Part shown: positions 1 to 9,600 of the stretch, one piece after another
Layout of the letters: every line of letters begins with the position of its first letter
Numbering within the stretch: position 1 is the first letter of the stretch
Assembly (NCBI RefSeq): GCF_009755815.1
Contig: NZ_WRPK01000002.1
Location: forward strand, 620,001-684,000
Source of the DNA: Flavisphingomonas formosensis
GTDB lineage: Bacteria > Pseudomonadota > Alphaproteobacteria > Sphingomonadales > Sphingomonadaceae
Direction of reading: 5' to 3'
Length of the DNA stretch: 64,000 nucleotides
Program-made: the position numbers and the translations under genes
Notes under the pieces: generated by a model
Seen by the model: only the letters and a program-made list of their open reading frames with translations
Told to the model about the DNA's origin: nothing
Databases searched by the model: none

Positions 1-2
1 GG

Positions 3-362
3 CTCGTGATCGAGCTCCAGCCCGACGAGAATATCCGCCTGCTAATGATGGCGAAGCAGCCCGGGCTGGACCGGTCCGGCATCCGCCTGCGCCAGGTGCC
101 GCTCGACCTTGGAGTGACAGACGCTTTTGCCGACGCCCGTCGCCGTATCGCCTATGAGCGCCTTCTGCTGGATCTCATCGAAGGGGATCCTACCCTGTTC
201 GTGCGCCGGGATGAGGTGGAGGCCCAATGGACCTGGATCGACGCGATCCGAGCGGGCTGGACAACGAGCGTCACGACGCCGCGCCCCTATGCGGCAGGGA
301 CCTGGGGGCCATCCGCGGCGATCGCGTTGGCGGAGCGAGATGGGGTGAGTTGGCATGAATGA
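3..362 (+). CDS. zwf: Glucose-6-phosphate 1-dehydrogenase, C-terminal end (5' truncated by window)
   Basis: This is the last 119 codons of a gene that begins before the window. The enzyme oxidises glucose-6-phosphate to 6-phosphogluconolactone with NADP, the entry step of the Entner-Doudoroff and pentose phosphate routes. The stretch GDPTLFVRRDEVEAQWTWID near the end is the family's well-conserved C-terminal signature, followed by the usual short tail to the stop at 360-362. The N-terminal nucleotide-binding half lies outside the window. The next gene is convergent, so zwf ends its transcription unit here. Identification is confident even though only a quarter of the protein is visible. Confidence 0.93.
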   Translation, partial: LVIELQPDENIRLLMMAKQPGLDRSGIRLRQVPLDLGVTDAFADARRRIAYERLLLDLIEGDPTLFVRRDEVEAQWTWIDAIRAGWTTSVTTPRPYAAGTWGPSAAIALAERDGVSWHE

Positions 363-480
363 GCGAGCGACCGACGCAGGATTTTTGCGGTAGACTTCGG
401 CGTCCGCTCCCAGATTGCGGTCACGCGCGCCGCGGGGAGCATCTGTCGCAGGCCTGCGAAGGATAGGATCGGCTCGCGGA

Positions 481-1410
481 TTACGACCCCGCCCTTGCCG
501 CACCTGCCCTGACATGCTCCGTCATGCCCTGTACCAGCGCGTCGAAGACGATCCGCATGCGCCTGGTCGAGCGCAGGTCTTCATGTATCGCGATCCAGAC
601 GGGAAGATGGGCGCTGAAGGTGTCGGACAGGACCGGAACCAGCGCGGGGTCACGGCGGGCGATCGGGTCCTGCATCACGCCGATGCCGATGCCGGCACGC
701 ACCATCGCAATCTGGGCGAGTTGGTTGTCGGTGCGCAGCGCGAACTGCGGCATGTCGGGCCAGACCGCGTTGATCGATCGGAGCGAGGCCGCGTCGCGGT
801 CGAAACCGATGATCGCATGGCGATGAAGGTCGGTCGCGCTCGCGATCGGTGCCGTCCGCGCCAGATAGTCGCGATGTGCGTAGAGGCCAAGGCATATCCG
901 TCCGACAGACTTTACGAGCAGGGCCTTCTGCTTCGGCTCTGTCATTCGGATCGCCAGATCGGCATCGCGCCGCAGCAGGTCGGATGGCGCGTCGGTGAGC
1001 AGCAGCTCCAAGGTCAGCCTGGGATGAGCCGCATGCAGCGGAGCCAGGATTTGCGGCAGAACCTCGGCGCCGATCACCTCGCTTGCGCTGATCCGGACGA
1101 CTCCGCCAGCCGCATCCGCCGGGGCCGAGGCGCTGCGGATCAACGCCGCGGCCGCGGCGGCCATCGCCTCGGCATGAGGCGCCAGCGCCAGGGCGGTCTC
1201 GGTCGGCTGAAGCCCGCGTGCCGAGCGCGTGAAGAGGGCGTCCGTGCCCAGGGCCGCTTCCAACTCCGCGATGTGGCGGCCCGCAGTCGGCTGCGTGAGA
1301 CCGAGCGCACGGGCTGCGCTCGACAGGCTGCCCTTGCGCATCACTGCGTCGAAGGTCCGCCACAAATCCCAGCCAGGGTCGATATCCATGCATCGATGTA
1401 TAGCAGCCAT
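481..1410 (-). CDS. LysR-family transcriptional regulator
   Basis: A 309-residue LysR-type regulator. Residues about 13-72 form the winged helix-turn-helix (ALGLTQPTAGRHIAELEAAL region), and the remainder is a periplasmic-binding-protein-like effector domain. The effector is unknown. It is divergent from the epimerase-like gene that begins at 1478, with 67 bp between them, which is the classic layout for a LysR protein and its target. I chose the first ATG because GGAGAG lies about 6 bp upstream. The second ATG (codon 8) has no visible ribosome binding site. A near-perfect palindrome overlaps the first codons. Confidence 0.9.
   Translation of the reverse strand: MAAIHRCMDIDPGWDLWRTFDAVMRKGSLSSAARALGLTQPTAGRHIAELEAALGTDALFTRSARGLQPTETALALAPHAEAMAAAAAALIRSASAPADAAGGVVRISASEVIGAEVLPQILAPLHAAHPRLTLELLLTDAPSDLLRRDADLAIRMTEPKQKALLVKSVGRICLGLYAHRDYLARTAPIASATDLHRHAIIGFDRDAASLRSINAVWPDMPQFALRTDNQLAQIAMVRAGIGIGVMQDPIARRDPALVPVLSDTFSAHLPVWIAIHEDLRSTRRMRIVFDALVQGMTEHVRAGAARAGS
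1388..1401. promoter_or_regulatory. Palindrome at the start of the LysR gene
   Basis: The 14-mer ATGCATCGATGTAT is a palindrome apart from one mismatched pair, and a further ATGCAT lies 16 bp further along. It overlaps codons 4-8 of the LysR gene and lies about 77 bp upstream of the divergent epimerase gene, so it could be an autoregulatory operator. It does not show a clean T-N11-A LysR box, so this is a weak inference. Confidence 0.3.
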
Positions 1411-1477
1411 GCATCTCTCCGCAATTTTCGTCTAGCCGCGCCCGGTCCATCTCTGTCCCGTGGCAAGGAGATGAACC

Positions 1478-2437
1478 ATGGCGGATGAGGCAAAGAAGGC
1501 GTTGGTGATCGGCGCAACCGGCGGCATTGGCGGCGAAGTCGCACGCGTGTTGCGCGCACGAGGGTGGGCGGTGCGCGCGCTCCACCGCGACCCTGAACGC
1601 GCCCGGGCGAGCAACCCCGATCTGGAGTGGATCAAAGGCGACGCGATGGACCGGACATCGGTCGCCCGCGCTGCCGAAGGCATTCCGGTGATCGTCCACG
1701 GTGCAAACCCGCCCGGCTATCGTAACTGGGCCGGTCTGGTCCTGCCGATGCTCGACAACATGATCGCCGCCGCCGCGGCAAACGGCGCGCATGTGCTGCT
1801 TCCCGGCACGGTATATAATTATGGCCCCGACGCGGGCGAAGCAGTCGACGAGACCGCGCCGCAGAATCCCGTCACGCGGAAGGGCGCCATCCGTGCCGAG
1901 ATGGAACGCCGGTTGCAGAAGGCGAGCCATGAAGGCGTGAAAGCGCTCATCGTTCGCGCGGGCGATTTCTATGGCCCACGCAGCGGCAACAGCTGGCTGG
2001 CGCAGGGGATGGTGCCGACGGCCGGCCCCGTGAAGAGGGTCTTCAATCCCGCTCGCGCCGGCGTGGGCCATGGCTGGGCCTATCTGCCCGATCTCGCAGA
2101 GACGATGGTGCGCTTGCTCGAACGGCGTGACGAGTTGACGGACTTCGACTGCTTTCAATTCGGCGGCACCTGGGTGGACGACAATCGCGCCTTTGCCGAG
2201 GCGGTACGCCAGGCGGCGGGATGCCCGGCGGCGCCGATCTACCCGTTCCCATGGCCGATCGTGCATGCCATTGCTCCGTTCAACGAAACGGCGCGCGAGA
2301 TGCGCGAGATGATCTATCTTTGGCGCCGGCCGCTGCGGCTGCTGGACGGCAAGCTGCGGCGTTTTCTAGGCCAGGTGCCGGCCACATCGCTGGACGAAGC
2401 TTTGCGGACAACGCTGCAAGGTCTGGGGCGCTCGTGA
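1478..2437 (+). CDS. NAD(P)-dependent epimerase/atypical short-chain dehydrogenase
   Basis: A 319-residue Rossmann-fold protein of the extended or atypical SDR (NAD-dependent epimerase/dehydratase) group. The N-terminus carries the dinucleotide-binding glycine motif GATGGIGGEVARVL (residues about 8-21), and residues TVYNYGP near 110 are typical of the family. The catalytic YxxxK motif is not in its usual form: a TRKG segment stands where the Tyr would be expected. It may therefore be a regulatory (NmrA-like) or non-classical member. AAGGAG sits 7 bp before the ATG. It is divergent from the LysR gene at 481-1410 and probably controlled by it. The substrate cannot be deduced. Confidence 0.85.
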   Translation: MADEAKKALVIGATGGIGGEVARVLRARGWAVRALHRDPERARASNPDLEWIKGDAMDRTSVARAAEGIPVIVHGANPPGYRNWAGLVLPMLDNMIAAAAANGAHVLLPGTVYNYGPDAGEAVDETAPQNPVTRKGAIRAEMERRLQKASHEGVKALIVRAGDFYGPRSGNSWLAQGMVPTAGPVKRVFNPARAGVGHGWAYLPDLAETMVRLLERRDELTDFDCFQFGGTWVDDNRAFAEAVRQAAGCPAAPIYPFPWPIVHAIAPFNETAREMREMIYLWRRPLRLLDGKLRRFLGQVPATSLDEALRTTLQGLGRS

Positions 2438-2926
2438 CCAACCCGGGGGGGGACCCGGATATGCTCTGGAGAGCCCTGGCTCGGGATGCGGCAAGCGGGC
2501 GCCGAGCGTTCAAGAACGGGTCGATTATTGAGCCGCGATCGATCCGTCGGCCCGCCGCCCGCAGCGATCGATGCGAGGGCGACGCTCACCCCTTTCACCT
2601 CACCTTGCCCCGCACGCTCTTCCGCGCGGCGGGTTCGCGCGCTGCCTCTATCGCGGCCGTCGGTCAGCGTCTGCTCGCATCCGCCATGGCATTGACCCGC
2701 ACCGCTCCTTATCGATCGCCGCGCGCGCCCTCCCGCGTAGCAAGTTCCGTACATCGTCACCGCTTCGGCTCACAGTGCGGTCCGAACGGATGTCCGCTCT
2801 CGAGAGACGGGCGTCCGGCCCTGAACGTCGCATCTTGGGCCGCTCGATTCAGCCGTCGGGCTTAAAGTAGACCCGAAATCGATCCACTTCACCACCCATA
2901 CTAAAACGCTCGGTATACCAATTTTC
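2438..2926. other. Gap of about 490 bases with no supported gene
   Basis: Several overlapping open frames occur on both strands, but all are rich in Arg, Ser, Pro and Ala in the manner of out-of-frame GC-rich DNA. None has a convincing ribosome binding site or a recognisable domain. A run of eight G residues follows the epimerase stop. I see no RNA gene or terminator here. Confidence 0.5.
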
Positions 2927-3226
2927 CTAGTGGCGCTCGAACGCCTCCCACACGATCAAACCGAACATAAGCGCGGCGAGTTCTGGGTTCATACGTGCAC
3001 CCTTCTCGTAGATCGCCTGGTATGGCGTGCCCTGCCAGTCCGCACCAGGTATCCAGCTCGAGGTCTCAATTCGACTGCCCTTAATTCGCCCATCCAGAGC
3101 GTTACGAATATCGTCCAGTTCGACGGGCGAGAGGCGCGAGCATAGCAGCTGGTAGGTTCGGCCGCGCTCTCCGGAGGCAAGAACGCCACTCACGATTTCG
3201 CCGCTTTGCATATCTCGGATTGTCAT
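2927..3226 (-). CDS. Hypothetical protein, 99 aa
   Basis: Not recognised. The frame has natural amino-acid composition (a QLLCSRLSPVELDDIRNALDGR segment that looks like a folded helix region, and a C-terminal ELAALMFGLIVWEAFERH that could be a hydrophobic helix), unlike the shadow frames around it. I chose the ATG at 3226 because AAGGAG lies about 11 bp upstream; a GTG three codons earlier is too close to that site. No signal peptide or Cys motif is seen. It is divergent from the gene at 3302 and sits in the gene-poor stretch beside tRNA-Thr, so it may be accessory. Confidence is moderate that it is a gene; its function is unknown. Confidence 0.55.
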   Translation of the reverse strand: MTIRDMQSGEIVSGVLASGERGRTYQLLCSRLSPVELDDIRNALDGRIKGSRIETSSWIPGADWQGTPYQAIYEKGARMNPELAALMFGLIVWEAFERH

Positions 3227-3301
3227 CTGCGCCACTTCTCCTTCATCATGGCTTTTCGCATTATTCTATTTCTTGACGAGTTCTGACTGCTGTCAAATCC
3301 T

Positions 3302-3802
3302 GTGAACGAAGACAGAGCCAAGATGGAGCAGAAAATGCCTTGGGAAATGTTCGCATGGGAATCCATCAAGTTGGCGGCGCAAGCGATAACAGCCCTGATG
3401 GTCGCACGCCTTGCGGTCCGCTGGGCATTGAGTCGCTTTAAACAGGAAAAGCTTTGGGAGCGCCGCCTCTCAGCCCAAGTGGATATCCTCGTGGCCCTGG
3501 CCGAAATGCGCCGGGTCTACGGTCGTTGGATCGATGAACTTGAGACTCATCGCAGTGCCAGTGAGGAAGCGGATCGCGAGCATCGAGATCGATATCGTGC
3601 CGCGGCACGGAAGCTTGAGGAAGCAATGCCGCTAGTGCAGCTTCTGCTGCCGGCGGACACCAGCGAGATTTTGAACAAACTCGAACAGGGTCGCGAGAAT
3701 CTGTACACGGGTGACCAATATAACGATTACAATAGGCAGTACAGATTGTTAGACAATGCGATTGCAGAACTCGTTCAAGATGGTAGGAATTTACTGCCAT
3801 GA
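3302..3802 (+). CDS. Hypothetical membrane-anchored coiled-coil protein, 166 aa
   Basis: Not recognised. Residues about 20-45 (IKLAAQAITALMVARLAVRWAL) form one likely membrane helix near the N-terminus. It is followed by a charged, heptad-rich cytoplasmic region with many Arg, Glu and Ala residues, consistent with helical bundles. The layout resembles small unannotated proteins found in genomic islands. The start may be the GTG at 3302 or the ATG at 3323, and neither has a strong ribosome binding site. The A+T content is clearly higher than in the flanking core genes, which suggests transfer. It is divergent from the 99-aa gene. Confidence 0.6.
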   Translation: MNEDRAKMEQKMPWEMFAWESIKLAAQAITALMVARLAVRWALSRFKQEKLWERRLSAQVDILVALAEMRRVYGRWIDELETHRSASEEADREHRDRYRAAARKLEEAMPLVQLLLPADTSEILNKLEQGRENLYTGDQYNDYNRQYRLLDNAIAELVQDGRNLLP

Positions 3803-3902
3803 TCGGGTGCGGCTGTTGACAACGGTCCAGATTATTCTCGACACCTCCTCGTACAGGCAGCGCACTTAAGCCAAAATTCCGGAACATGAAGGAACATCCA
3901 CT

Positions 3903-4112
3903 TTGGAAAATCCCATACGTCGGATGAATGTCCGCGAATGGGTCCGCGCAGTCGTTCTCTTCACTCGTGACGCCGCTTGGGAATTACTGCTGTTCGTCGC
4001 CGGGACGAATCGCAGGGATAGGAATAGCGACTACTACCTGGCGGGCAGCGGATCGACCAGACGATCCCAGGAACGGCGCGCAACGCCTGCACCAGAGCCC
4101 ACGCTAGTATAA
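3903..4112 (+). CDS. Possible small membrane protein, 69 aa
   Basis: A short frame from TTG at 3903, with AAGGAA about 8 bp upstream, or from the ATG at 3924. It has a hydrophobic stretch (AVVLFTRDAAWELLLFVAG) and a basic, Ser/Thr-rich tail. No homology is recognised. It could equally be a gene remnant. The rest of 3803-4843 contains no frame I would support. Confidence 0.3.
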   Translation: MENPIRRMNVREWVRAVVLFTRDAAWELLLFVAGTNRRDRNSDYYLAGSGSTRRSQERRATPAPEPTLV

Positions 4113-4843
4113 AGACAATGCCGTCAGTCATGCCGCTCATTCCTTGAAGCCGACCTGCCTGATGAAGCAGGAGCCACCCGTGAATCTAGCGGTTCAATCG
4201 TCGATTTCCCGCTTTGTTGCGGTTCGGATATCGCACGGGCAGCAGAACTGTCGTTCCGATTTGTATCGATTTTCGGAACGACAGTTCCACCTAGATCTGT
4301 CAAGCTTCGGTATTTTCGCGGGCGCATCGGCAGCGTCTAGACCTATGTTGAGCGCGAGATCCTGTCTCGTGAAGTTGCTCGACGGTCTGGATCCTGCGGT
4401 GCGCTTCTTCTAAGAGCGCGACAACGAATCGGTGGCCGGGACGTCGGCAAGTGACGCAATCGCCGTTGAGAAAGAGCAGGTCATTCGACGTCGGGTGTTG
4501 ACAGCGGAGCAGGCACCGGGACCTCGAATGTCGGACATTAACAGGATCACTCCGCCGGAACTGAGATTTGCGGGTCCGGCGGCCACCTGAATGAAGGTCC
4601 CCAATCCAAGTCCGGTGAAGTTAAACTGGCTTGTCGCGTGATCGTCCGATCGGCCATCAAGATAAGCCGTAGAAGGTGATTCGCGAAGGGCCGCCGCCGC
4701 TGAGCTTCTGAGCGGTGCCTCAGCCCGCTCGCTCCAATGTCCCACCCAAAAGCGACCCAAGCAGGACCCGCAGGGTCACCCAGCTTTGAGCCCCTTCCGC
4801 CGGATGGGCGCCCTCTTCCCTAGCGAGAAGGCCTCAGAAAAGG
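4113..4843. other. Non-coding or decayed stretch beside tRNA-Thr
   Basis: About 730 bases with only short overlapping frames on both strands. It includes a long perfect inverted repeat (annotated separately). A 52-codon frame at 4433-4590 has natural-looking composition but no start signal. The stretch looks like the residue of an accessory insertion. No copy of the tRNA-Thr 3' end was spotted that would mark an attachment site. Confidence 0.4.
4245..4287. repeat. 15-bp perfect inverted repeat, 13-bp spacer
   Basis: GAACTGTCGTTCCGA at 4245-4259 is matched exactly in reverse complement at 4273-4287, with an AT-rich 13-bp spacer. No T-tract follows, so it is not an obvious intrinsic terminator. 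The size and exactness fit a protein-binding dyad such as an operator, or a serine-recombinase or resolvase-type site. No recombinase gene remains nearby. Confidence 0.6.
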
Positions 4844-4919
4844 TGGTGCCGCTTGCGTGACTCGAACACGCGACCCTCGCATTACGAATGCGATGCTCTA
4901 CCGGCTGAGCTAAAGCGGC
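4844..4919 (-). tRNA. tRNA-Thr (anticodon CGU)
   Basis: Read on the minus strand this gives a full 76-nt cloverleaf including an encoded CCA. The acceptor stem is GCCGCTT/AAGCGGC. The D arm is GCTC...GAGC, the anticodon stem TCGCA/TGCGA with loop TTCGTAA, and the T arm GCGTG/CACGC with TTCGAGT. The anticodon CGT reads ACG, threonine. The gene-poor stretch lies directly beyond its 3' end, which is the usual side for island integration. Confidence 0.96.
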
Positions 4920-5097
4920 TGAACCCGGATCTCTTTCGCCGGCCCCGGGCGGGGCCGTCGGCAGAGGCGCGCCCCTTACCAGCGCCGCCGGGGCAACACA
5001 AGCACGGACTGCGCGCCATATCTCTTTACGCTTCGGCAACCACGCGGAGCGCACAAGCGTGCCGGGCGCGGGGGCGCCCGGGCAGGGCGGAACGGCT

Positions 5098-6438
5098 ATG
5101 GACAGTCTTCAAGGCATTGACGAAGGGAGCGATCGCGACGCCCAGCCCGAGGCAATGACCGCGATCAGCACCGACGAGCGGCGCATGCATGTGCGCGCCT
5201 ATAATGCCTGGGTCTCCCTGCTGCGCGGACGGCCGTTGCCGTCGATCGCCGATCTCGATCCCGCGGCAGCCGGCGATTTCGGGCCACACAGCGTGCTGCT
5301 GGATTTCGTCGAGGATCCGGACGATCCGCGCGTCGGCTGGCTGGGCGCGGACCTGCGGGCGCAATGCGGCACGGACGGCGAGATCCGCACGATCGCGGAC
5401 GTTCCGCGCGGATCGCTGCTTTCCCGCCTCACCGACCACCGCCTCCAGATCATCGCGAACCGCGCGCCGATCGGATTCGAGGCCGAATTCACCAACGGCG
5501 ATGGCATCCTCACCCTCTATCGCGGCATCCTGCTGCCCTTCACCTCCGACGGGACGACCATCGATTTCATCTATGGCGTGATCAACTGGAAGCAGATGGC
5601 GCCAGCCGGACATGTGGCGGCGCCGGCTTACGACCCGCCGCCATCGCTGCCATCCCCGCAGAGTACCCCGCCACGGCCGATGCCAGCCGGGCCGGTGTGG
5701 GCGGACGGACCCAATGCCGGACCGGCGATGCGCGGCCTCAGCCGTCCGGTGCCCAGCGGTTACGGCGCCCAGGACGAGCCGGACGGGGAGGATGACGGGG
5801 ATAATGGCGATGATGAGGGCGCGGCGCTGAATGAAGAAGCGCTCGCCTTCGACGACGGCCTTGCCGACCAGCTTGCCGCCGCGCGCGAGACGGCGGAGCT
5901 GGTGCACAGCGCCGAAGGGCGCAACCGCAACTTCCTCTATCGCGCGCTCGGCCTCGCTTATGATTTCTCGCTGGCCACCGAATATCGCGAGAAGGAATAT
6001 CTCGACCTGCTGGAAGATGCCGGCATCCGCCTGCTGCCGCGTGCACCGATGGCGGCGCTCGTCAAGCTGATCTTCGGCACAGGCTGCGATCGCGTGCGGG
6101 TCACCGATTTCTCGGCCGCCCTCGCCTATGCCCGCCGGCTTGGCGTCGAGCCGGGCGGCTTCGCGACGATGATCGAGCGCCATCCGGGCGGGCTCAAGGG
6201 CGTGGTGCTGGAAGAGCGCAAGGCGCGACGGCCGGTCACCCAGCGCGACCGCAGCGAGATCGCCCGTGCCGCGCTCCGCAAGGCGGATGCCCAGGCGGTG
6301 ATCCGCATGGCGGCGGGCGAGGGCGAGTTCGTGCTGCTCGTCGCGCGGCGCGAGGCGGACGGCAGCCTGGCGGTGATCGCCCCGGTCCCCGAGGATGCGC
6401 AGCTTCTGGATCGTGCGGTCCGCCGAATCACGTCCTGA
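5098..6438 (+). CDS. PAS-domain protein (PAS_5-like) with acidic linker
   Basis: A 446-residue soluble protein. Residues about 15-160 resemble the PAS_5-type sensor fold (LLRGRPLPSIADLDPAAAGDF, then HSVLLDFVEDPDDPRVGWLGADL, ending FIYGVINWKQMA). A Pro-rich and then very acidic linker follows (residues about 165-250). The C-terminal region of about 190 residues is predicted mixed alpha/beta and has no family I recognise. No kinase, GGDEF or helix-turn-helix output domain is seen. I chose the ATG at 5098 because the PAS domain is complete from there; an upstream ATG at 5059 adds only a Gly/Ala-rich leader. It has no operon partner, and NAD-GDH follows 248 bp downstream. Confidence 0.75.
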   Translation: MDSLQGIDEGSDRDAQPEAMTAISTDERRMHVRAYNAWVSLLRGRPLPSIADLDPAAAGDFGPHSVLLDFVEDPDDPRVGWLGADLRAQCGTDGEIRTIADVPRGSLLSRLTDHRLQIIANRAPIGFEAEFTNGDGILTLYRGILLPFTSDGTTIDFIYGVINWKQMAPAGHVAAPAYDPPPSLPSPQSTPPRPMPAGPVWADGPNAGPAMRGLSRPVPSGYGAQDEPDGEDDGDNGDDEGAALNEEALAFDDGLADQLAAARETAELVHSAEGRNRNFLYRALGLAYDFSLATEYREKEYLDLLEDAGIRLLPRAPMAALVKLIFGTGCDRVRVTDFSAALAYARRLGVEPGGFATMIERHPGGLKGVVLEERKARRPVTQRDRSEIARAALRKADAQAVIRMAAGEGEFVLLVARREADGSLAVIAPVPEDAQLLDRAVRRITS

Positions 6439-6685
6439 GCGATCTCGGGCAGTGCGCTATCAACGCATGTGGGGCACCTGCCTCCGCCCTGCGACCGAAA
6501 ATTGCGCGGCTCGGGCAATGCCGATGTGCCGCGTCGCACAGCAGCCTCGGACGATCGCAGCATAATATCAAAAGCGTCACCCAATCGGGGCAAAGCTTGT
6601 CCCCGCCACCCCGCGGGCGCATATCGCGGCCCATCGGAAGACGTGGCGGCTGCAGAGAGCGGACCACGCGAGGAGCGGAATTCTT

Positions 6686-9600
6686 ATGCAGGCTACCGAA
6701 GAACGCCCTGAAATCCGGACAGACGAAGGGGATCAGATCAGGCAGGCGATCGATGCGGCGCTGGTGCAGGGTGCCCTGCCCGGCGAAACCGACGGCTTCG
6801 ACGACGAGGACCGCGCTGCCGCCGCGACCTTCGTCGCCGCGGCGGCAGCGCGCCGGACGGCCGGCAAGGCCAATGTGCGGCTCGAATCCGGCGGCGGCAG
6901 CGGCGCGCACAGGCTGATGCGGCTGGCCGTGATCAATGACGACATGCCCTTCCTGGTCGATTCGATCTGCGCCGCGCTGGCCGCGCGCGGCATCGACATC
7001 CACCGCGTGCTGCACCCGATCCTGGCCGTCCGTCGCGATGCGGACGGCGTGCTTTCCCAAATCCTGCCCAATGGCGCCAGCGGCGAGCGGCGGGAATCCA
7101 TGATCTATCTCGAGCTGGAACGCGCCGATGCGAAGATCCGCCGCGAGATCGCCGAGGAACTGGAGGCGGTGCTCGCGGACGTCCGCGCCGCCGTATCCGA
7201 CTGGGGCCGGTTGCAGGACGCGATGCGCGCCGCCGCCGACGCGCTGCCCGACGGCGAGGGCGCGGCGCTGATCCGCTGGTTCGTCGATCGTCATTTCACC
7301 CTGCTCGGCCATCAGCGCCTCGATCGCGACGGTACGCGGAAGGAGGGGCTGGGCGTGCTGCGCGGCGATGCCCCAGCGCTCGCCGAACCGTCGCGCCAGG
7401 CGGCGCTGGCCTGGTTCGAAAATGGCAAGGACGCTCCCCTGCTCGTCAAGTCGAGCCGGGTCGCCACGGTGCACCGGCGCGCGCCGCTGGATCTGGTGAT
7501 CGTGCCCGTGCGCGAGAATGGCCACATCGCCGGCCTGTCCGTCCACGCCGGGCTCTGGACCAGCGCGGCGCTGCGCGCGCCGTCCAGCCAGGTGCCGGTG
7601 CTGCGCGCACGGCTCGCCGCCCTGGAGGAAAAAAATGGATTCGATCCGGCCAGCCATGCCGGCAAGGCGCTGCGCCACGCGCTGTCCGCGCTGCCGCATG
7701 ACTTGCTGATCGCCTTCTCGCCCGCCGATCTCGAGACGGTGGCGCTCACCGCCATGTCGCTTGCCGATCGGCCACGGCCCAAGCTGCTGCTGGTGCCGAG
7801 CCCGCTGCAGCGCCATCTGTTCGCCTTCGTGTGGCTGCCGCGAGACGAGATGAACACCAGCCGCCGCGTGATGATCGGCGACCTGCTGGCGAAGGCGGCC
7901 GGTGCCGAACTGTCGAGCTGGGCGATGGAGCTGGGCGACGGCGATCTGGCGCTGATCCGCTACACGCTGGACCTGCCGCGCAATCCCCGCCTGCCGGATG
8001 CCGAGGCGCTGGACCGGCAGATCGTCGCGATGGTGCGCGGCTGGGCGCCTGCGGTCGAGGAAGCGCTCGCGCCGCTGGTCGGCGGCAGCCGGGCCACCCG
8101 TCTCGCTTTGTCTCACGCCGGCGCCTTTCCGCTCGGCTATCGCGCGCGCTACAGCGCCGAGGAAGCCGCGCTCGACATTGCCAGGCTCAACCAGCTCGAC
8201 GGGCCGGACGCGCGCGGTGCGCGCCTGTATCGGCATGAGGGCGATGCGGCCGGGCAGCTCCGCCTCAAAATCTATCGCACCGATCACCTCATTCCGCTTT
8301 CCGATGCCGTGCCGGTGCTGGAGAATTTCGGTTTCCGCGTGCTGGAGGAAATCCCGGCCGCGCTGGACGGCGGCCGGCTCGGCTATATCCATGATTTCCT
8401 GGTGGAGGCGGATGCCGATGCCGCTGGAATCATCGCGCGCGCCGAAACGGCCGAAGCGACGATCGCCGCAGTGCTGGAAGGCCGTGCAGAAAATGATGCA
8501 TTCAACCAGCTGCTGATCGAGACCGGCCTCGCCCCGGACGAGGTGGTGCTGTTCCGCGCCTGGTTCCGCTACCTGCGCCAGACCGGCCTGCCCTATGGGC
8601 TGGGCACCGTCGTCCAGGCGCTGCGCAAGGCGCCCGACGCGGCGCACGGCATCCTCGCCCTGTTCCGCGCGAGGCTCGATCCCGCGCAGAAGGGCAAGGG
8701 CGATATCGAAGGCCCGACCCGCACGATCGACGAGGCGCTGATCGCGGTCACGGCGATCGACGACGACCGTATCCTGCGCCGGCTGCGCGCGCTGGTCTCA
8801 GCAACGCTGCGTACCAACGCCTTCTCGCCGGGGGCCGAGGAGGCGCTGGCGTTCAAGCTGGACAGCGCAGCGGTGCCCGACCTGCCCCGCCCCGTGCCAT
8901 GGCGCGAAATCTGGGTGTACAGCCCGCGCGTCGAAGGCATCCACCTGCGCGGCGGCCCGATCGCCCGCGGCGGCCTGCGCTGGTCCGATCGGCGCGACGA
9001 TTTCCGCACCGAGATCCTCGGCCTGATGAAGGCGCAGGTGGTGAAGAATGCGGTGATCGTGCCAACCGGCGCGAAGGGCGGCTTCTATCCCAAGCAGCTG
9101 CCTCCGCCCGGCGATCGCGACGCCTGGATGAAGGAAGGCACCGAAGCCTATCGCATCTTCATCCGCGCGCTGCTGTCCCTCACCGACAATATCGTCGAGG
9201 ACAAGGTGGTTCATCCGGTGAAGATGGTGATCCACGATGGCGAGGATCCCTATTTCGTCGTGGCCGCCGACAAGGGCACGGCGAGTTTCTCCGACGTCGC
9301 CAACGCGATCGCGCTGGATCGCGGCTTCTGGCTGGGCGACGCCTTCGCGTCGGGCGGGTCGCAGGGTTATGATCACAAGGCGATGGGCATCACCGCACGC
9401 GGCGCCTGGATCTCGGTGCAGCGCCACTTCGCCGAAATGGGTATCGACGTGCAATCGGAGCCGGTGCGTGTCGTCGGCTGCGGCGACATGTCGGGCGACG
9501 TGTTCGGCAACGGCATGCTGCTGTCCCGATCGCTGAAGGTCGTGGCCGCTTTCGATCATCGCCACATCTTCCTCGATCCCGATCCGGATCCGGCGGCGAG

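Noticed and set aside
1388-1410. Second ATG (codon 8) as the start of the LysR gene
   Set aside because: No ribosome binding site precedes it, whereas GGAGAG precedes the first ATG at proper spacing.
4410-4760. A 116-codon minus-strand frame in the accessory stretch
   Set aside because: No ribosome binding site, Ser/Arg/Ala-rich composition and no domain. A competing short plus-strand frame is equally plausible, so neither is called.
2438-4843. Attachment-site direct repeat of the tRNA-Thr 3' end
   Set aside because: I scanned for the tRNA end (GCCGCTTGCGTGACTCGAAC) and found only short chance matches, for example CTCGAACA near 3680.
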